Assembly (NCBI GenBank): GCA_001662425.1 | Contig: BDDC01000495.1 | Span: 1-58,853 of the forward strand | Reading direction: 5' to 3' | DNA from: Chlamydomonas sphaeroides | Taxonomy: Eukaryota; Chlorophyta; Chlorophyceae; Chlamydomonadales; Chlamydomonadaceae | Length of the DNA stretch: 58,853 bases | In this document: piece after piece, positions 11,401-22,478 of the stretch | How positions within the stretch are numbered: position 1 is the stretch's first letter | Layout: every line of letters starts with the position of its first letter | Made by a program: the position numbers and the translations under genes | Notes under the pieces: generated by a model | Told to the model about the DNA's origin: nothing | Database searches by the model: none | What the model saw: only the letters and a program-made list of their open reading frames with translations

Positions 11401-14400
11401 CACCAGGCCGCCCAGCGACACGATGCGGATGGGCTGGCAGGGGTTGTGGAGGACGAGGGAGGAAGGCAAGGTGGAGAGAGGCGGAGGGAGGCCTACGTTA
11501 CGTACGAGATAACGGCACACTGCCCCACATGGAGGTGCCGTCACACGGTGACCTTTGCAGCAGATGGCAGTATGTGTACACTGCAGATGTTTCATGGGAG
11601 GGTTATGTATGATGTTTGTAAAAAGTAACAAAAGTTGTGGACAATGGCGCATGCACACCTTTCGTGTGGCCGCGCTCCACACGGTGACCTTGTCGCTGTC
11701 GCAGCAGGTGGCGTACACGTGGGGGAAGGCCGGGTTGGTGGCGAGGCCGTACAGGTCCGCCTGCTGCCCGTACACCAGCACCTGCAAGTACGGCAGTACG
11801 GCGGGCAGCGCGGGCGCGGCAGCTCAGCATGCCATGAAGCGCGGCGGCCGCTGGGTTGCTGGAGGCGCAAGGCGCGTTTGCTGGCGTCAGGGTCGAGCGC
11901 GACCTCCCCCAGCGCGCGCGCTTGCTATACGGCCGCTGTTTAACCCGTGATCGCGGCCCGTACGGATGCCGTACTGCCGTACCTCGGGGTCTTTGTCCAC
12001 CTCCCACACGTCGCAGCTGGACACGCCTGGGGGGTCGCAGGCGAGTTTGCAGTTGGCGGTTGGCAGGGCATTCAGCCTTGCTGCACGCCGGGTAGTGGGG
12101 TGCGATCAGCCCGATACCCCCGACACCCACACGCCCGCTCACCCGCCACGAACATCTCTGGGTTGTCGGGCGCGCAATCCAGGCCACGCAGCGCGGGCGG
12201 CGCTGAGGTGCCCACCTGCAGGGAGGGGGAGTGACGGGAGGGTTGGAGGGGCCCGCGATGGAGCATGGAGCATGGAGCATGGGCCTCAGCCCTGGCCCCG
12301 ACCCTTGCCCCTGCTCTGGCCAGCGGCGTGTGGGCCTGTCGCCCCCACCGCCCCAGTTGACGTGTTGACGTGTGGCGGGCCCCACCTGGTCTGGCCGCAG
12401 CAGCGGGAACTGCCGCAGCAGCGCGCCCAGGTCGCCCGAGGACACGTCCCACATGCGCACCACGCTGGAGGAGGGGGGCGGGTACGGGAGCGGGAGGCCC
12501 TAGATTGCCGTGCACGGCTGCCTGGCACACGTGCTGCGTGGGATAGTGCACACCAACACGCAGAGGGTCGCTCACCCGTCCGCCCCTCCGCTGAGCAGCA
12601 CGTTGTCCGTCTGCAGCACCAGGCATCGCACGCCGCCGTGGCTGGGCTTGCCATCGGGCCGCCGCACGGGGGGACCGGGCGCGTGCGCCTGCGGTGGCAT
12701 GGGTGGGCAGGTGCGGCGACGGCTTAGCACGCTGCTCGGCACACTACTCGGCGTGTTTCACATAGCTGTGACGCTGTGACGCATGCTGGCTTGCCTGCGT
12801 CTCCCGCATCAGCCGGCACTTCTTCCAGGTGCCGATGCAGCCCGCCTCGTTGCCTGGGTGTGGGTTGGGGTTGGGTGGGCGACGACGGGTCAGGCCAGGG
12901 CAGAGGGGTGGGGGCAGAGCGGCGGGCGGGCGAATCGAGAGGGCAGAGGCAGCCTGCAGGGTGGCTGAGGAGACCAGAAGCGGCACCATATCGGCAAGGT
13001 CCCAGGACGCAGGGTGAATGAGGTGTTAGATGTGGTAGCGCAGGCACTTCTTCCGGCCTCCGAGGTGCAAAGGGCGTGCAGGGCCGGGGCAAGGGCAGCC
13101 GGGGGGGGTGTACCATGGGAGTAACGAACTAGTTGCGAACCTCCGAGCGTAAGCCCGGGCCCAAAGCTGCAAAACCCCCGCCCAGTTACCACATGTTGGC
13201 GAGCGGCCCGCGCCGCGTCGAGCTCCGCGGCGGCCNNNNNNNNNNNNNNNNNNNNNNNNNNNNNNNNNNNNNNNNNNNNNNNNNNNNNNNNNNNNNNNNN
13301 NNNNNNNNNNNNNNNNNNNNNNNNNNNNNNNNNNNNNNNNNNNNNNNNNNNNNNNNNNNNNNNNNNNNNNNNNNNNNNNNNNNNNNNNNNNNNNNNNNNN
13401 NNNNNNNNNNNNNNNNNNNNNNNNNNNNNNNNNNNNNNNNNNNNNNNNNNNNNNNNNNNNNNNNNNNNNNNNNNNNNNNNNNNNNNNNNNNNNNNNNNNN
13501 NNNNNNNNNNNNNNNNNNNNNNNNNNNNNNNNNNNNNNNNNNNNNNNNNNNNNNNNNNNNNNNNNNNNNNNNNNNNNNNNNNNNNNNNNNNNNNNNNNNN
13601 NNNNNNNNNNNNNNNNNNNNNNNNNNNNNNNNNNNNNNNNNNNNNNNNNNNNNNNNNNNNNNNNNNNNNNNNNNNNNNNNNNNNNNNNNNNNNNNNNNNN
13701 NNNNNNNNNNNNNNNNNNNNNNNNNNNNNNNNNNNACGGTCATGCGGCAGCCACGATCGACACATGCATGGGGGCAGGCGGACGGAGTCGTGAGGAGACG
13801 CAGAAGGCCACAGAGGCCCCCATGTGTCGTGAAGGCAGCGCATGGTTGTGCGCGCTCTGAGGGGCTAATGAAAGGCGCGGCGAGTGAAGGAAAGAATATA
13901 TGTATAAGTGAGGTGCGCGCCGGGGGGGGGATCAGAGCAGGATCTTCTCTCAGGAGCTGATGTGGTCCGCCTCGTTGCCCGGCAACGGCAGAAGGCGTGT
14001 TGGGCCAGGGCCGGGGCCAGGGCGAGGCGGCGGCATGTGCGCGTCACGCTCACCCGACAGCACGACGCCCGAGGGCAGGAAGCAGGCGGACGTGATGGTG
14101 TGAGTCTTGCCCAGCGCGTACACGCCCGCGTCGCTTGCAGGCGCCAGCGCGCCGCCCGAGCCGAGCCGCGGGTCGAGCTCCAGCCGCCAAAACCGCATGT
14201 GGTTCTGCCCGTACGACACCAGCCTGCGTACGGCACGGTACGGCACCACGGCGCCTTGGCCTGTGCGGCGCGGTGCAGAGGCGCCAGCCCAAGCGCGCTG
14301 CGGGGAGGGGCTCAGGGCAGCCGCCGCTGCCGGGTCCGGCCTGTGTCTGTCCCAGGCGCCGCCCTGCCCCCCTGCCCGCTTGACTGCCATGCTGCCTCGC

Positions 14401-17400
14401 CGCACGCCCAGCTGCAGCTCCGGCCGCGTCTGCCCGCAACCAGCCCCAGCCAGCCCCGCGCGCACGCACACGCACACACGCACCTGTCCGGCTCGAAGCG
14501 GCTCCAGATGACGCCGTACACGGCCGGCGGCGCGCCCGGCTGGCTCTTGCGCGGCTCTGTCAGCGGCCGCTGCCGCGCCCAGTCCCACAGGTGCAGGCTG
14601 TGGCTGTTGTCGAGCGTGATGCCGGCCAGGCGCGTGCCCTCGGGCGAGAAGGCCAGCGCCTGTCGTGGGTAGCGTGCGGGGGGTGGGCGGGTGGGTTGGG
14701 GTGGGGGTGGGGGTTGGAGGTGATGGTATGTGTGTAGCAGCTTCGCTTGCTGGCGCTGCATGTGTGTTGTGTGTCACGGGCGATGTCGTCGTGTGCCGCG
14801 CAAGGCAGTAGCGGGCCCCTTTTGGCGGCGCACGAAACACGACACGACACACGACAGCCCCCAACCCCAACCCCAACCCCAACCCCGGCTTCACCTGGAC
14901 GCCGCGGTACTCTCGGCTGCGGAGGGCGGATCATGGCCAGGAAGGCGGCAGGTAGCAGGCGCGTCAGCGGCGCCAGCGGGCGCGCGGGCGGCAGGCCTCC
15001 AGGTCACTGCGGGGCCTGGCGCCGGCCCTCGTCGGCCTCGGCTCACAGGGCTCACACCACGTTGGTGCGCGCCAGCTTGCGTAAGACCACAACTAGACTA
15101 CCACCGGGTTTTGTGTAGATTAAACGTCGAGATACGACAGTCTTTGCAGCGGTTGCGCAACCCCCAAACTCACTCCACGTTGATGCGCGCCAGCTGCCTG
15201 CCGCTGGCGCTGTCCCACACCAGCACGCACGGCTGCCGGCCCAGCTGCCCGGTGGCCACCGTGGTGCGGTCGGGGTGGATGGCCACGCATAGCACGTCGT
15301 CATCGTGGCCGTGGAAGAAGCGCTGCGGGGGGTGGGCGGGGGGTCCGGAGGAGGCGGGCAAGGGCGCGGAGCGAAACACACATGACACGAAGCGAACAGG
15401 ATTAAGAGATATCGACGATAACATATCGTGCCAGCCTCCATGTGTGTTGGCTATGGTTGGGAGCTGTGCTATCAGGTGCAATGCATCTGTGTCGGCGGTG
15501 TGGCTGTGGGGGAAGCATGGCCGGGGCCAGGCAGCGGCCGGCTCGCGGGCCCGGCGCAGCAGCCACATACCAAGAAACAGGTGTGTCGTACTGTGCCGTA
15601 CCTGCGTGTGGCTCGCCTTGTCGTACACAACGCCCAGGGCCGCCACGTTGTAGACAATCTCGCCGGAGGCGGTGTAGAATATGTTAGGCGCCGTGGCCTG
15701 ATGCCTAGGGGAGGGCCAGGGAAATTGGGGGAAGCGTTGCACCCATAGGGTTCGTGTGGCGTGTGGGCTCCGGCACAGCACAAACAGGCCGGGTCGGGAT
15801 GGGTGGGACCGTGCAGGCAAGCGAGCGGCCCGACGGCAGTATGACAGCACGCACCCGTCGTAGCCGTGTACGAACTCGAGCGCCAGCCGTATGTCGGGCA
15901 GCTGCGCGGAGCGCTCCGCGACCCGCGGGTCCCAATTGCTGGGCGGCCACACGCCCTGTGGCGAAGGGTGTCCGGGGACAGGGCGGCAGGGTGGCAGGGC
16001 AGGGTTGGGAGCGGGTGTTATGGGCACTCGCCTCGTGTGCGTCGCGATCCGTGGGTCCCAGCTTCTGCGCGGCCACACGCCCCGTGGCGAGGCCACGGCC
16101 GGGTCTCGACTCCGTGAGCAGTCGTAGACGCCGCCACATTGCCGGGCAGGACGGGTCCTCGCAATTTTCAACGCCACACGCAACGCTGTCGTATCAGGAG
16201 GCGGCAACAACATGCAGCCCCTCCCCCCACCAGCACGCCACCCGCACCTTTTTGCACTCGGGGTACAGGATCTTGCCGGTGTGCAGCGCCGGCTTGCCGG
16301 GCAGGTAGGCGCCCCGCTGCACCGCATCGCTGGCCGCCATGTCCAGCCGAGGCGCGCCCATGACCAGCGCATCCACAAAGTTCTGGGCGGGGTGGGGCGG
16401 TGGGGGGCCATGGAAGCAGGCTGAGCTGACTGCTACACGCCATCATGGGCATATGTAGGGAATGTAGGTAGCATGCGATAGCTCGGCTAGCCGAGGCGCG
16501 CCCATCGGCAGCGCGTCCCCAAGGTTCTGGGTGGGTTGGGGGCGGTCGAAGTAGACTGGGCTGACTGGGCTGACTGCCGCCATGACATGGGTACTGAGGT
16601 GCAGTTTGTGATGGCAGGCCTAGTCGGGGCTCTACTTCTGCTGCCCCGTGCCGCGCCACACGGCCGTGCGGTCGTACGGCGAGCAGGCCGTGACTCGTAC
16701 GTCACTCACCAGCACGGGCATGAGGCCGCGCGCGTCCCTGCCGTACTTGTCGAAGAAGGCGGCCGAGTGGCCGGCCGTGAGCGCGATGCCGAAGCGCCGC
16801 CACACGTCAGCAAACTGGGCCGTCGTCACCTGAGCGGGGGGAGCATCATCACCGCCAACGTGTCGACATCGCTCACATTCCACAGCCGCCGCCATCAACA
16901 AAGCCGCATGTTCACGTGTTCGCAAGTGCCGGCTCAACGGCGGTGTGTGTCTGTTCCTGCGGCCCCAGTCCCGCACCTTGTCCCGCGGCCCCAGCTCCAC
17001 GTGGCGGCGACCCAGCACCGCGCCAAAGGCCTGCAGAAGCACGGTGCGCTCCTTGATGTGAACCTGGGGGAGGGTGACAAGGGGGAAGGAGAGGGGGACG
17101 GTGGGAGGGGGAGGCGATGCAGGTGTGGCAAAGACCTGGAGAAGCCGAGGAGGGGCCGGTAAGCAGAGTCAAGGCAGAGAGGCCGAGGAGGGGCCCGTAA
17201 GCAGGGCCGGTGCAGACAGGTCTGGGCAACCCCACGGCCCGACCCGCAGGCGCCCGAGCCTGCGAGCCCTGCACCAGCCTCCTCGCGGGGGCCACCTGCT
17301 GGCTCGGCGGCCGAGGTCCAGGCCCCAGCCCCCACCTCCACCTCCAGTGCGCTCCCCGCTGCTCCTGCGCCGCAGCGCCCACAACCCACACATCCAGGGC

Positions 17401-19083
17401 TGCCGCACGCGGCCGCCGCCCACGGCTACGGCTTGTCAACGACGAAGCTAGCGCCCCCACACACACGGGGCGCTGGGTTTTGCTTCCCGCACCGGCGCAC
17501 CTACATGCATCCCTGCTTCGTATGCACGACCGACGCGTCATCAACCCTGGGTGTGCGGCGCGGTTCGTGCTGACTACATGTTACCTATCTGTGAACACAC
17601 GCAGGCCAGCCCCGGCCCGTGCCCGCTGGCATGGGCCAAGCCCACTGCCGCACAGCCCCGGCACAGTCCCGCCGCAGCCCACACAACAGCAGCATGCGGC
17701 CCGAGCGCCGCGCCCACCGGACCCACCGCCGCCGCCCGCCGCAGCGCCTCCCGCATGCGCTCCTCCAGCGCCACCACCTCCGGCAGCAGGTCAACCAGCG
17801 CCCGCCCGCCGCCGCCGCCGCCAGCGGCGGCGCCGCCGGGCCCCGGGCTGCCGCCGGGGCGCGGCCGCACAGGCGCGCTCGACGGGCGCGCCCGCCGGCC
17901 GCCGGCGGCGGCACCGTCGGCAGCGGCCCCGGCGGCGCCGCCTGCTGCTCGGGCCCCCTTTGCCGCTGGATCTACTTCGTGGTACACGCCCGGCCGGATC
18001 TCGACCTGTGGGCGGTTGGGGTGGTGTTGGTTGGCGGTTGGGATGGTGATCACGGCCCACTGGCCGACCCACATCGCCGCGACGCCAGCGGGCGCCGCCC
18101 CGGCACCGAGCGCTGCTGCCTGGCAGCCCTTGGGCCCAGCACGCGCGTGTACGCAGTGCCGTACACTGCCGTGCAGTGCTGCCACTGGCGCCTAGCGGGG
18201 CCCTGATCGGCCGTCTGCCAGGCGGCCGAGGGAGGTCACAGGCCCAGGGGCAGGGCCTCATCCCACCAGGTGCGGGGGCCCGACCACGCTGCCTCACCCG
18301 CACTGGCCGCCGCGCGTCGCGGCCGGCCTGCTGGAAGCCGTACGGGGTGCCTGGCGCGGGGATGTGGGTGTGTGCACCGATGGGTGGGTCGGCATGAGGT
18401 ATGAGCATCATGGGAGGCCAGGCACGCTAGGCTGCCTGGTGCAGGCGGCCTGGGCGAGGGGAGGCACAAGGGTGCGCGGGCCCAGCCGCACGCTGGCATG
18501 GCTCAGGAGTATGCGGGCGCCCGGGGAGCGGCCGGCGAGGCTTCCGCCACGACACGTGTTCAAGCAGACAGCGACAAAAGAGTTTCATCACCCATGCACG
18601 GAATCGCGAGTAGGCGGGGGCTGGGCGGGGGCTCCGTGGCCTGGGGCCAGGCGGAGAGGCTGGGGCCGGTCCGAGGCAGGCGGTGGGTGCGTGCGGTGGT
18701 GGTGGCGGCTACCCAGCGTGCGGGCTTGGGTTAGCTCAGACGTTGTGGGGGGAGAAGAAATGCTTAATAACACCTAGGTTTTGTGTGTGTCGTGGGGCGC
18801 AGATACCGGCTGCGGCCGGTGGGCCGTGGGCAACGAGGCCCGGGATGTGGCGCCACGCAGCAATTCGCTGTGCCGCGGCGCCATGGGGCGGCAGCCCGGG
18901 TTATGTTGCCGCGCTGCAGCTATGGACACACAGGAGCTATGATAAGGTGAGGGGCAAGCTACCTTGGTGCTTCGGGTCCCAAAAGAGCGGCCCGTTGGCG
19001 CCGGGCGGCGGGGGCAGCTGCGGTGAAGGCAAGGCAGGGGCCGACACGGCGTCAAGTACGGTGCAGTATGGCAGCGTCGCCCG
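8439..19083 (-). CDS. EMAP-like (EML) WD40 protein with HELP domain and EF-hand-like N-terminal region
   Basis: At least 26 exons, 995 residues modelled, no initiator Met found. Exons, 5' to 3': 19083-18963, 18350-18298, 18005-17727, 17063-16977, 16829-16710, 16382-16248, 15955-15855, 15704-15602, 15322-15174, 14916-14895, 14659-14484, 14223-14054, 12853-12795, 12688-12576, 12464-12386, 12215-12143, 12026-11983, 11781-11659, 11433-11302, 10978-10889, 10644-10513, 10310-10187, 9770-9667, 9508-9431, 9052-8957 and 8663-8439 (TAG). All phases fit. An N-terminal LFWDPKHQ...PYGFQQAG segment leads to an EF-hand-like part (F-F-D-K-Y-G-R-D). A HELP segment follows (VWPPSNWDPR), then two WD40 propellers with EML marks: FFHGHDDDVLC, RCSGHSSTVRHLDW, WAGWSCLLGFPVMGIW, VSVGGKDRAVFQWRV. 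The tail is Gly/Pro/Ala-rich and disordered. EMAP proteins bind microtubules and several are axonemal, so a cytoskeletal role is inferred. The 500-N gap falls in the intron 14053-12854, and the phase is unbroken across it. Upstream exon(s) with the start codon remain unresolved. Confidence 0.85.
8776..8803. repeat. 14-bp direct duplication
   Basis: ACGACTTGTCGCAT occurs twice head to tail inside the last EML intron. It is a small local duplication with no visible function. Confidence 0.8.
9967..10090. repeat. 31-bp minisatellite, four units
   Basis: Four near-identical 31-bp units begin at 9967, 9998, 10029 and 10060. Each contains GCGGGGAAGCAGGGCAGGC. The array is in the EML intron between exons 10310-10187 and 9770-9667. 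It is followed directly by a separate 16-bp repeat. Confidence 0.9.
10095..10142. repeat. 16-bp tandem repeat, three units
   Basis: Three copies of CCCCGTGCTGCTGGCG, the second with one substitution (CTA for CTG). It abuts the 31-bp minisatellite in the same EML intron. Confidence 0.85.
10995..11103. repeat. (GGTCA)n pentamer microsatellite
   Basis: About 21 pentamer units of GGTCA, with GGGCA variants near the right end. It lies just upstream, in transcript sense, of the EML exon 10978-10889, close to its 3' splice site. On the transcribed strand it reads (TGACC)n. Confidence 0.9.
13101..13160. repeat. Dispersed repeat, copy 1
   Basis: About 58 nt starting GGGGGGTGTACCATGGGA match 39221-39278 in the same orientation, with roughly six substitutions. 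This copy lies in an EML intron beside the assembly gap, and the other in an RPN11 intron. The two flanks do not match well outside the shared block. This points to a small dispersed element or a gene-fragment relic. Confidence 0.65.
13236..13735. other. Assembly gap (500 N)
   Basis: Exactly 500 undetermined bases, so probably a gap of unknown size. It lies in the EML intron between exons 14223-14054 and 12853-12795, and the reading phase is consistent across it. Confidence 0.95.
13960..13990 (-). other. Ghost exon of the EML gene
   Basis: On the minus strand this stretch encodes GNEADHIS, against GNEAGCIGT at the real exon start (12853). The DNA match is about 20 nt and covers the 5' end of the exon. 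The copy lacks a good AG acceptor and runs into a TGA. It lies upstream of the gap in the same intron and looks like a decayed duplicate of the exon start. Confidence 0.5.
16045..16096 (-). other. Ghost exon of the EML gene (HELP exon start)
   Basis: The minus strand encodes GVWPRRSWDPRIA, against GVWPPSNWDPRVA at the start of the real exon (15955). The copy keeps most of the DNA identity, but its acceptor reads CACGG instead of CACAG. It sits in the intron just upstream of the real exon. Confidence 0.65.
16488..16536 (-). other. Ghost exon of the EML gene (EF-hand-side exon start)
   Basis: The minus strand encodes NLGDALPMGAPRLA, against NFVDALVMGAPRLD at the real exon that starts at 16382. 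The copy lies about 150 nt upstream in the same intron and includes the acceptor region. Similarity also continues into the flanking intron, so a tandem duplication of about 150 nt is likely. Confidence 0.65.
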
Positions 19084-21305
19084 CTGCACGCATTATACCT
19101 CTTGACGCGGGTTAGCAGCCCTCCGCTCTCTCCAGGCCGCCTCCACGGCGCCCGCGCCAGCGTTCGGCAGCCTCGCATTGAGGTTCGCCTCTCGCTGCTC
19201 GCGGTCTCCATAACTGGCCTTGAGGATTCTATCCATAGCAAGAGCTCGTCGTGCTATGGAGGCGCTCTACATTGTTCCATTGTAAGCTGCATGTCGTGAA
19301 CCAAAAGTCGCCAGAGGAATGCAAGTAGCAGCGATATGTTGATATCAATGGTTGCCATGCTTAGTAACGTGTCCATGGAGGTAGGGCACCCGCGACGTTT
19401 GACCCGCGTGCCAAACCCCCGCACACCCCGTCGGTCGCCGCCGCGCTTGGCGGCCAGAAGAGTGCTACTTGCGGCCTACCACAGCCGGCTTACAAGCAGC
19501 CCTTACCCACACATCTCCAGCCCCTGTGAGCCTGGTAGTAGCCGGAGCAGATAACACGATGTAGCCCACACGGAGCTCGGTAGCCAGCTTGGGACCCCAG
19601 GTACCCGGGGCCGTCGCGCGACGGCACCCGATGGCGGTGTAACATGTGCTCACTCCGGTCTGGACCATCTGGCACGAGCTTGATGCACTCCAGGCCGGCC
19701 GTCGCAAGCTACCCAGGCGGCAGGCGCCGAGCTGCGCATGAGCAATTCCCCATATGGCGCAGCAGGTTGCTGACCCAGCTGGCATCGGCTTGCTCGCGCA
19801 ATAGCCGCTACGTTCCTTTCTTACATTGGTACCAATGATCATTCCTATGGAACCCCCCCTTTCCTTGCACGCCTTCCCCCCTGTCGGTGGTTGGGGTGCC
19901 CACACGAGGCAGCATGAGCCCAAGCCCCACGCCAAGCCCCACCCCCACGCCAAGCCCCAGTTGGCGGACGCAACCACGAGCCGCCTACGCCGGCCCACCC
20001 CCGGCTCGTGCTCGGCAGCTGCGGTGCGTGATGGCGGCCCTCGCGCTGGTGGCCAGGCGGTGGCTGCTGGTGGCAGGCCCGCTGCGTCCGTACGGGGCCG
20101 CAAGCGTCGCGGCCCGTGTCTCCGACCGACGACGTCCAGTACCCAACCCCGGCGGCGCGGCGCGCGATACCGCGCACACACCGTTGTGATCACACACCGC
20201 CTGCCGCGTCCTTGCCCGGCGACGGCCTCCTGGCGACGGCCGCACCCATCGTTGCAACAACAACTCCGCGCCACCAGCTCCAGCCTTTCTGGACCCACAA
20301 TGCCCGCTGGGTACCGGCGGCCTCCTCACTTGCGCTGCGCGCCTCCGCCCCCTCCAGGAGGGCGCCGGCCTGGCTCCTGACTCGCACGTTGGTTCGATAG
20401 TTGAAGGCCTGGCGTGCTTTGCCTGCTTGGTTGGAACCACTGACGTGCAAGGAGCAGGAGCATTGCGCAGAGGCACGCTGGCGAGGCGGACTGGACATCG
20501 TGCGGCAGGCGAGGGCGGAATGCTTGCGGCGGCCGGGCGGCGGCTCTAGAGCGTACAGCAGGGTACAACAGGGTGAAGGCGTACTCTCAGGGGGTCGCTA
20601 GATACGAAGCGATACCTTTTTGTAAGCGCGGCTGCTGTCGCCCTCCGCATGCACCAACACGCATACCGGTGCTGTCGGGCCCCACGCCTCCTGCTGCCTG
20701 CAGCTGCCAGCTGTTGCCCAAGGCGTTAGGGCTTCGCGCGAACGCGGTCCGCGGGTCAAAGCCACCGCAGCGCCGCTCGACTGACACATAATGGTGGGAC
20801 ATTTGCATGTGCAAGCAACAATTCCTCATCGCCGCGGGGCAAGCCTCTCCACGAAATCCACGCTGTACGGTTGCCAGCCCGGCTCGTATGCAGGGCCCCC
20901 CACATGCTTGCCGTTGGCATTCACTCACCGTAAACAGCCACACTGCCCTCATAATATAAAGAGCACTGTCGTTTTCGCGGCAGCAGCACGGCGCTCAGAC
21001 AAGGGTTGCCGCAGCCCTTGTTGCCGACTTGTAAGACCTAGCAGTAGCCCCGCGCTCTTACGCAAAGGCATAGTCTCAGGCTCGCATCACGCGCGAAGTC
21101 TGATACGGGCGTCCTGCGACACGTGCGCCGGCCTTGGATCGGGAAGACTTTTCTATCGCCCAACCGCACCAGCTCTCATACACAGTCGATACTTAGGCAC
21201 AGGCAAGGCCGCCCAGCGGACTCGCGAGGGCTGGGTTCTATCGCCACAAATTCTAGTGTGAGCGGCGCTCAGTTTGCGCCAGTTCCCGGCTAACCTTACC
21301 AGCGT
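19084..21305. other. Between-gene stretch; EML 5' end probably hidden here
   Basis: The first EML exon(s) with the start codon, and the promoter, should lie in the first part of this stretch. I could not choose them. Open frames around 19465-20298 (minus) and 20791-21261 (plus) exist but show no recognisable domain, and I do not call them genes. Confidence 0.4.
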
Positions 21306-22478
21306 GATGCATATAGCCGCTGATGAATTGGCAGGTTCTCTCGGTGCACGCATGCCTACTTTCGACTTGCCATGCGTGTGCAGGGCCCACTGCGAAAAGA
21401 GCATGAGCCAGCCGCACAGCCTGGACCTATGGTTACGCACAACCAATATCAGCAGCTGCGGTAGCCTCGCTGACGCAACCCGGCCGAGGAGCCCGTTCGC
21501 AACGCTGGCCTCATGCCGGTCGCCGGACGACGTACAGCAGCCAGCGTCCTTGTCGCCCCCAGCACCGGGGCCTGCCCCGCCGCGGCGAAGCGCGTGCGGG
21601 ACGCAAGCAACTCCAAGCTCAGAGAGCAGCGCGCACTGCGGGAAGCAGCTGCGCGCGCTGCCTGCCGTGGGCGCGATGGCACCGGCAGCAGCGACGCCGT
21701 CGGCGCTGCCCGCGCTGCGCCTTCAGACTGCGGCCTCACTCCCGACAATCCGCACTACGGGTGAGCTAGCAAAGTACGAGTTGCCTCGTACAGCAGCGCG
21801 GCGGCCTTTTTACTCAGCGCGCCGAGACAGCGACTTCCGACGCCCGACTGAACATGACCCAGCTGTGACACGACTGCGCCCCTTGTGTGACCTTGCCCCC
21901 GTGCAGCGCCCATCACCCTAGCTGACCTGTGCACGGCGCTCTCATCGCCAACAGCCACCACCAGCCTGGCATCCACGACCGCGTTCTTCAAAGACGCCGC
22001 CAGCGGCCTCCTCGCGGCCCAGGTCGCAAACGCCGATGCGGGCGCCTCCGCCGCTGCCTCCTCCTCCTCCAAAGCCGACCGCACCGTCCGGGCCCCCGGC
22101 AGAAGCGCTTCGCCGACAGCCACCCTCGCGTCAACCGGCGACCCCAGCCGCGGCGCCGCCGGGCCCATTGCCGCCTCCGTCGCAGCGGCGGTTGAGGCCC
22201 CGCGGACAGCAGGCCTTAAGCGGACCTCGCTCATTGCGCCGCTGCCGCCGCCCCTGGACTCAGGCTTGGACTTGGACCCCGCCTTCTGCGCCGCTGCCGA
22301 CCTGCTGTGCCGCTCCGCGCCGGCCGAGTCCGGCTCCTTCCGGCGCGGCCTGTACGAGGGCACGGTCCACGGCGGGCACCCGCGCAACCTGTGGCGCTCC
22401 TGCGCCCCGTGCGGCCCCTGGAGCCGGAGCGCGCCGCTGTCAGGACCCGTGCTTGCTGTGGGGCTAGGAAGCAGCTGA
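21306..22478 (+). CDS. Hypothetical Ala/Ser-rich protein
   Basis: Two exons, 21306-21760 and 21907-22478 (TGA stop), join across a 146-nt GTGAGC...GTGCAG intron in matching phase. They give about 342 residues. The first exon is Ser/Pro/Ala-rich. The second has an A-A-S-S-S-S-K linker, a hydrophobic helix (ASGLLAAQVANADAG) and a Cys-rich C-terminal part with D-L-D-P-A-F-C-A-A-A-D-L-L-C and W-R-S-C-A-P-C-G-P-W. No family is recognised. The start at the ATG 21306 is a guess, because the frame is open further upstream and more exons may exist. A long open frame on the opposite strand (22387-21755) is an alternative, but it lacks supporting splice sites. Confidence 0.45.

Noticed and set aside
19465..20298. 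277-codon minus-strand open frame
   Set aside because: Long open frames are common at this base composition. No domain, no matching splice sites and a Cys/Arg-heavy composition argue against a real gene, though it cannot be fully excluded.
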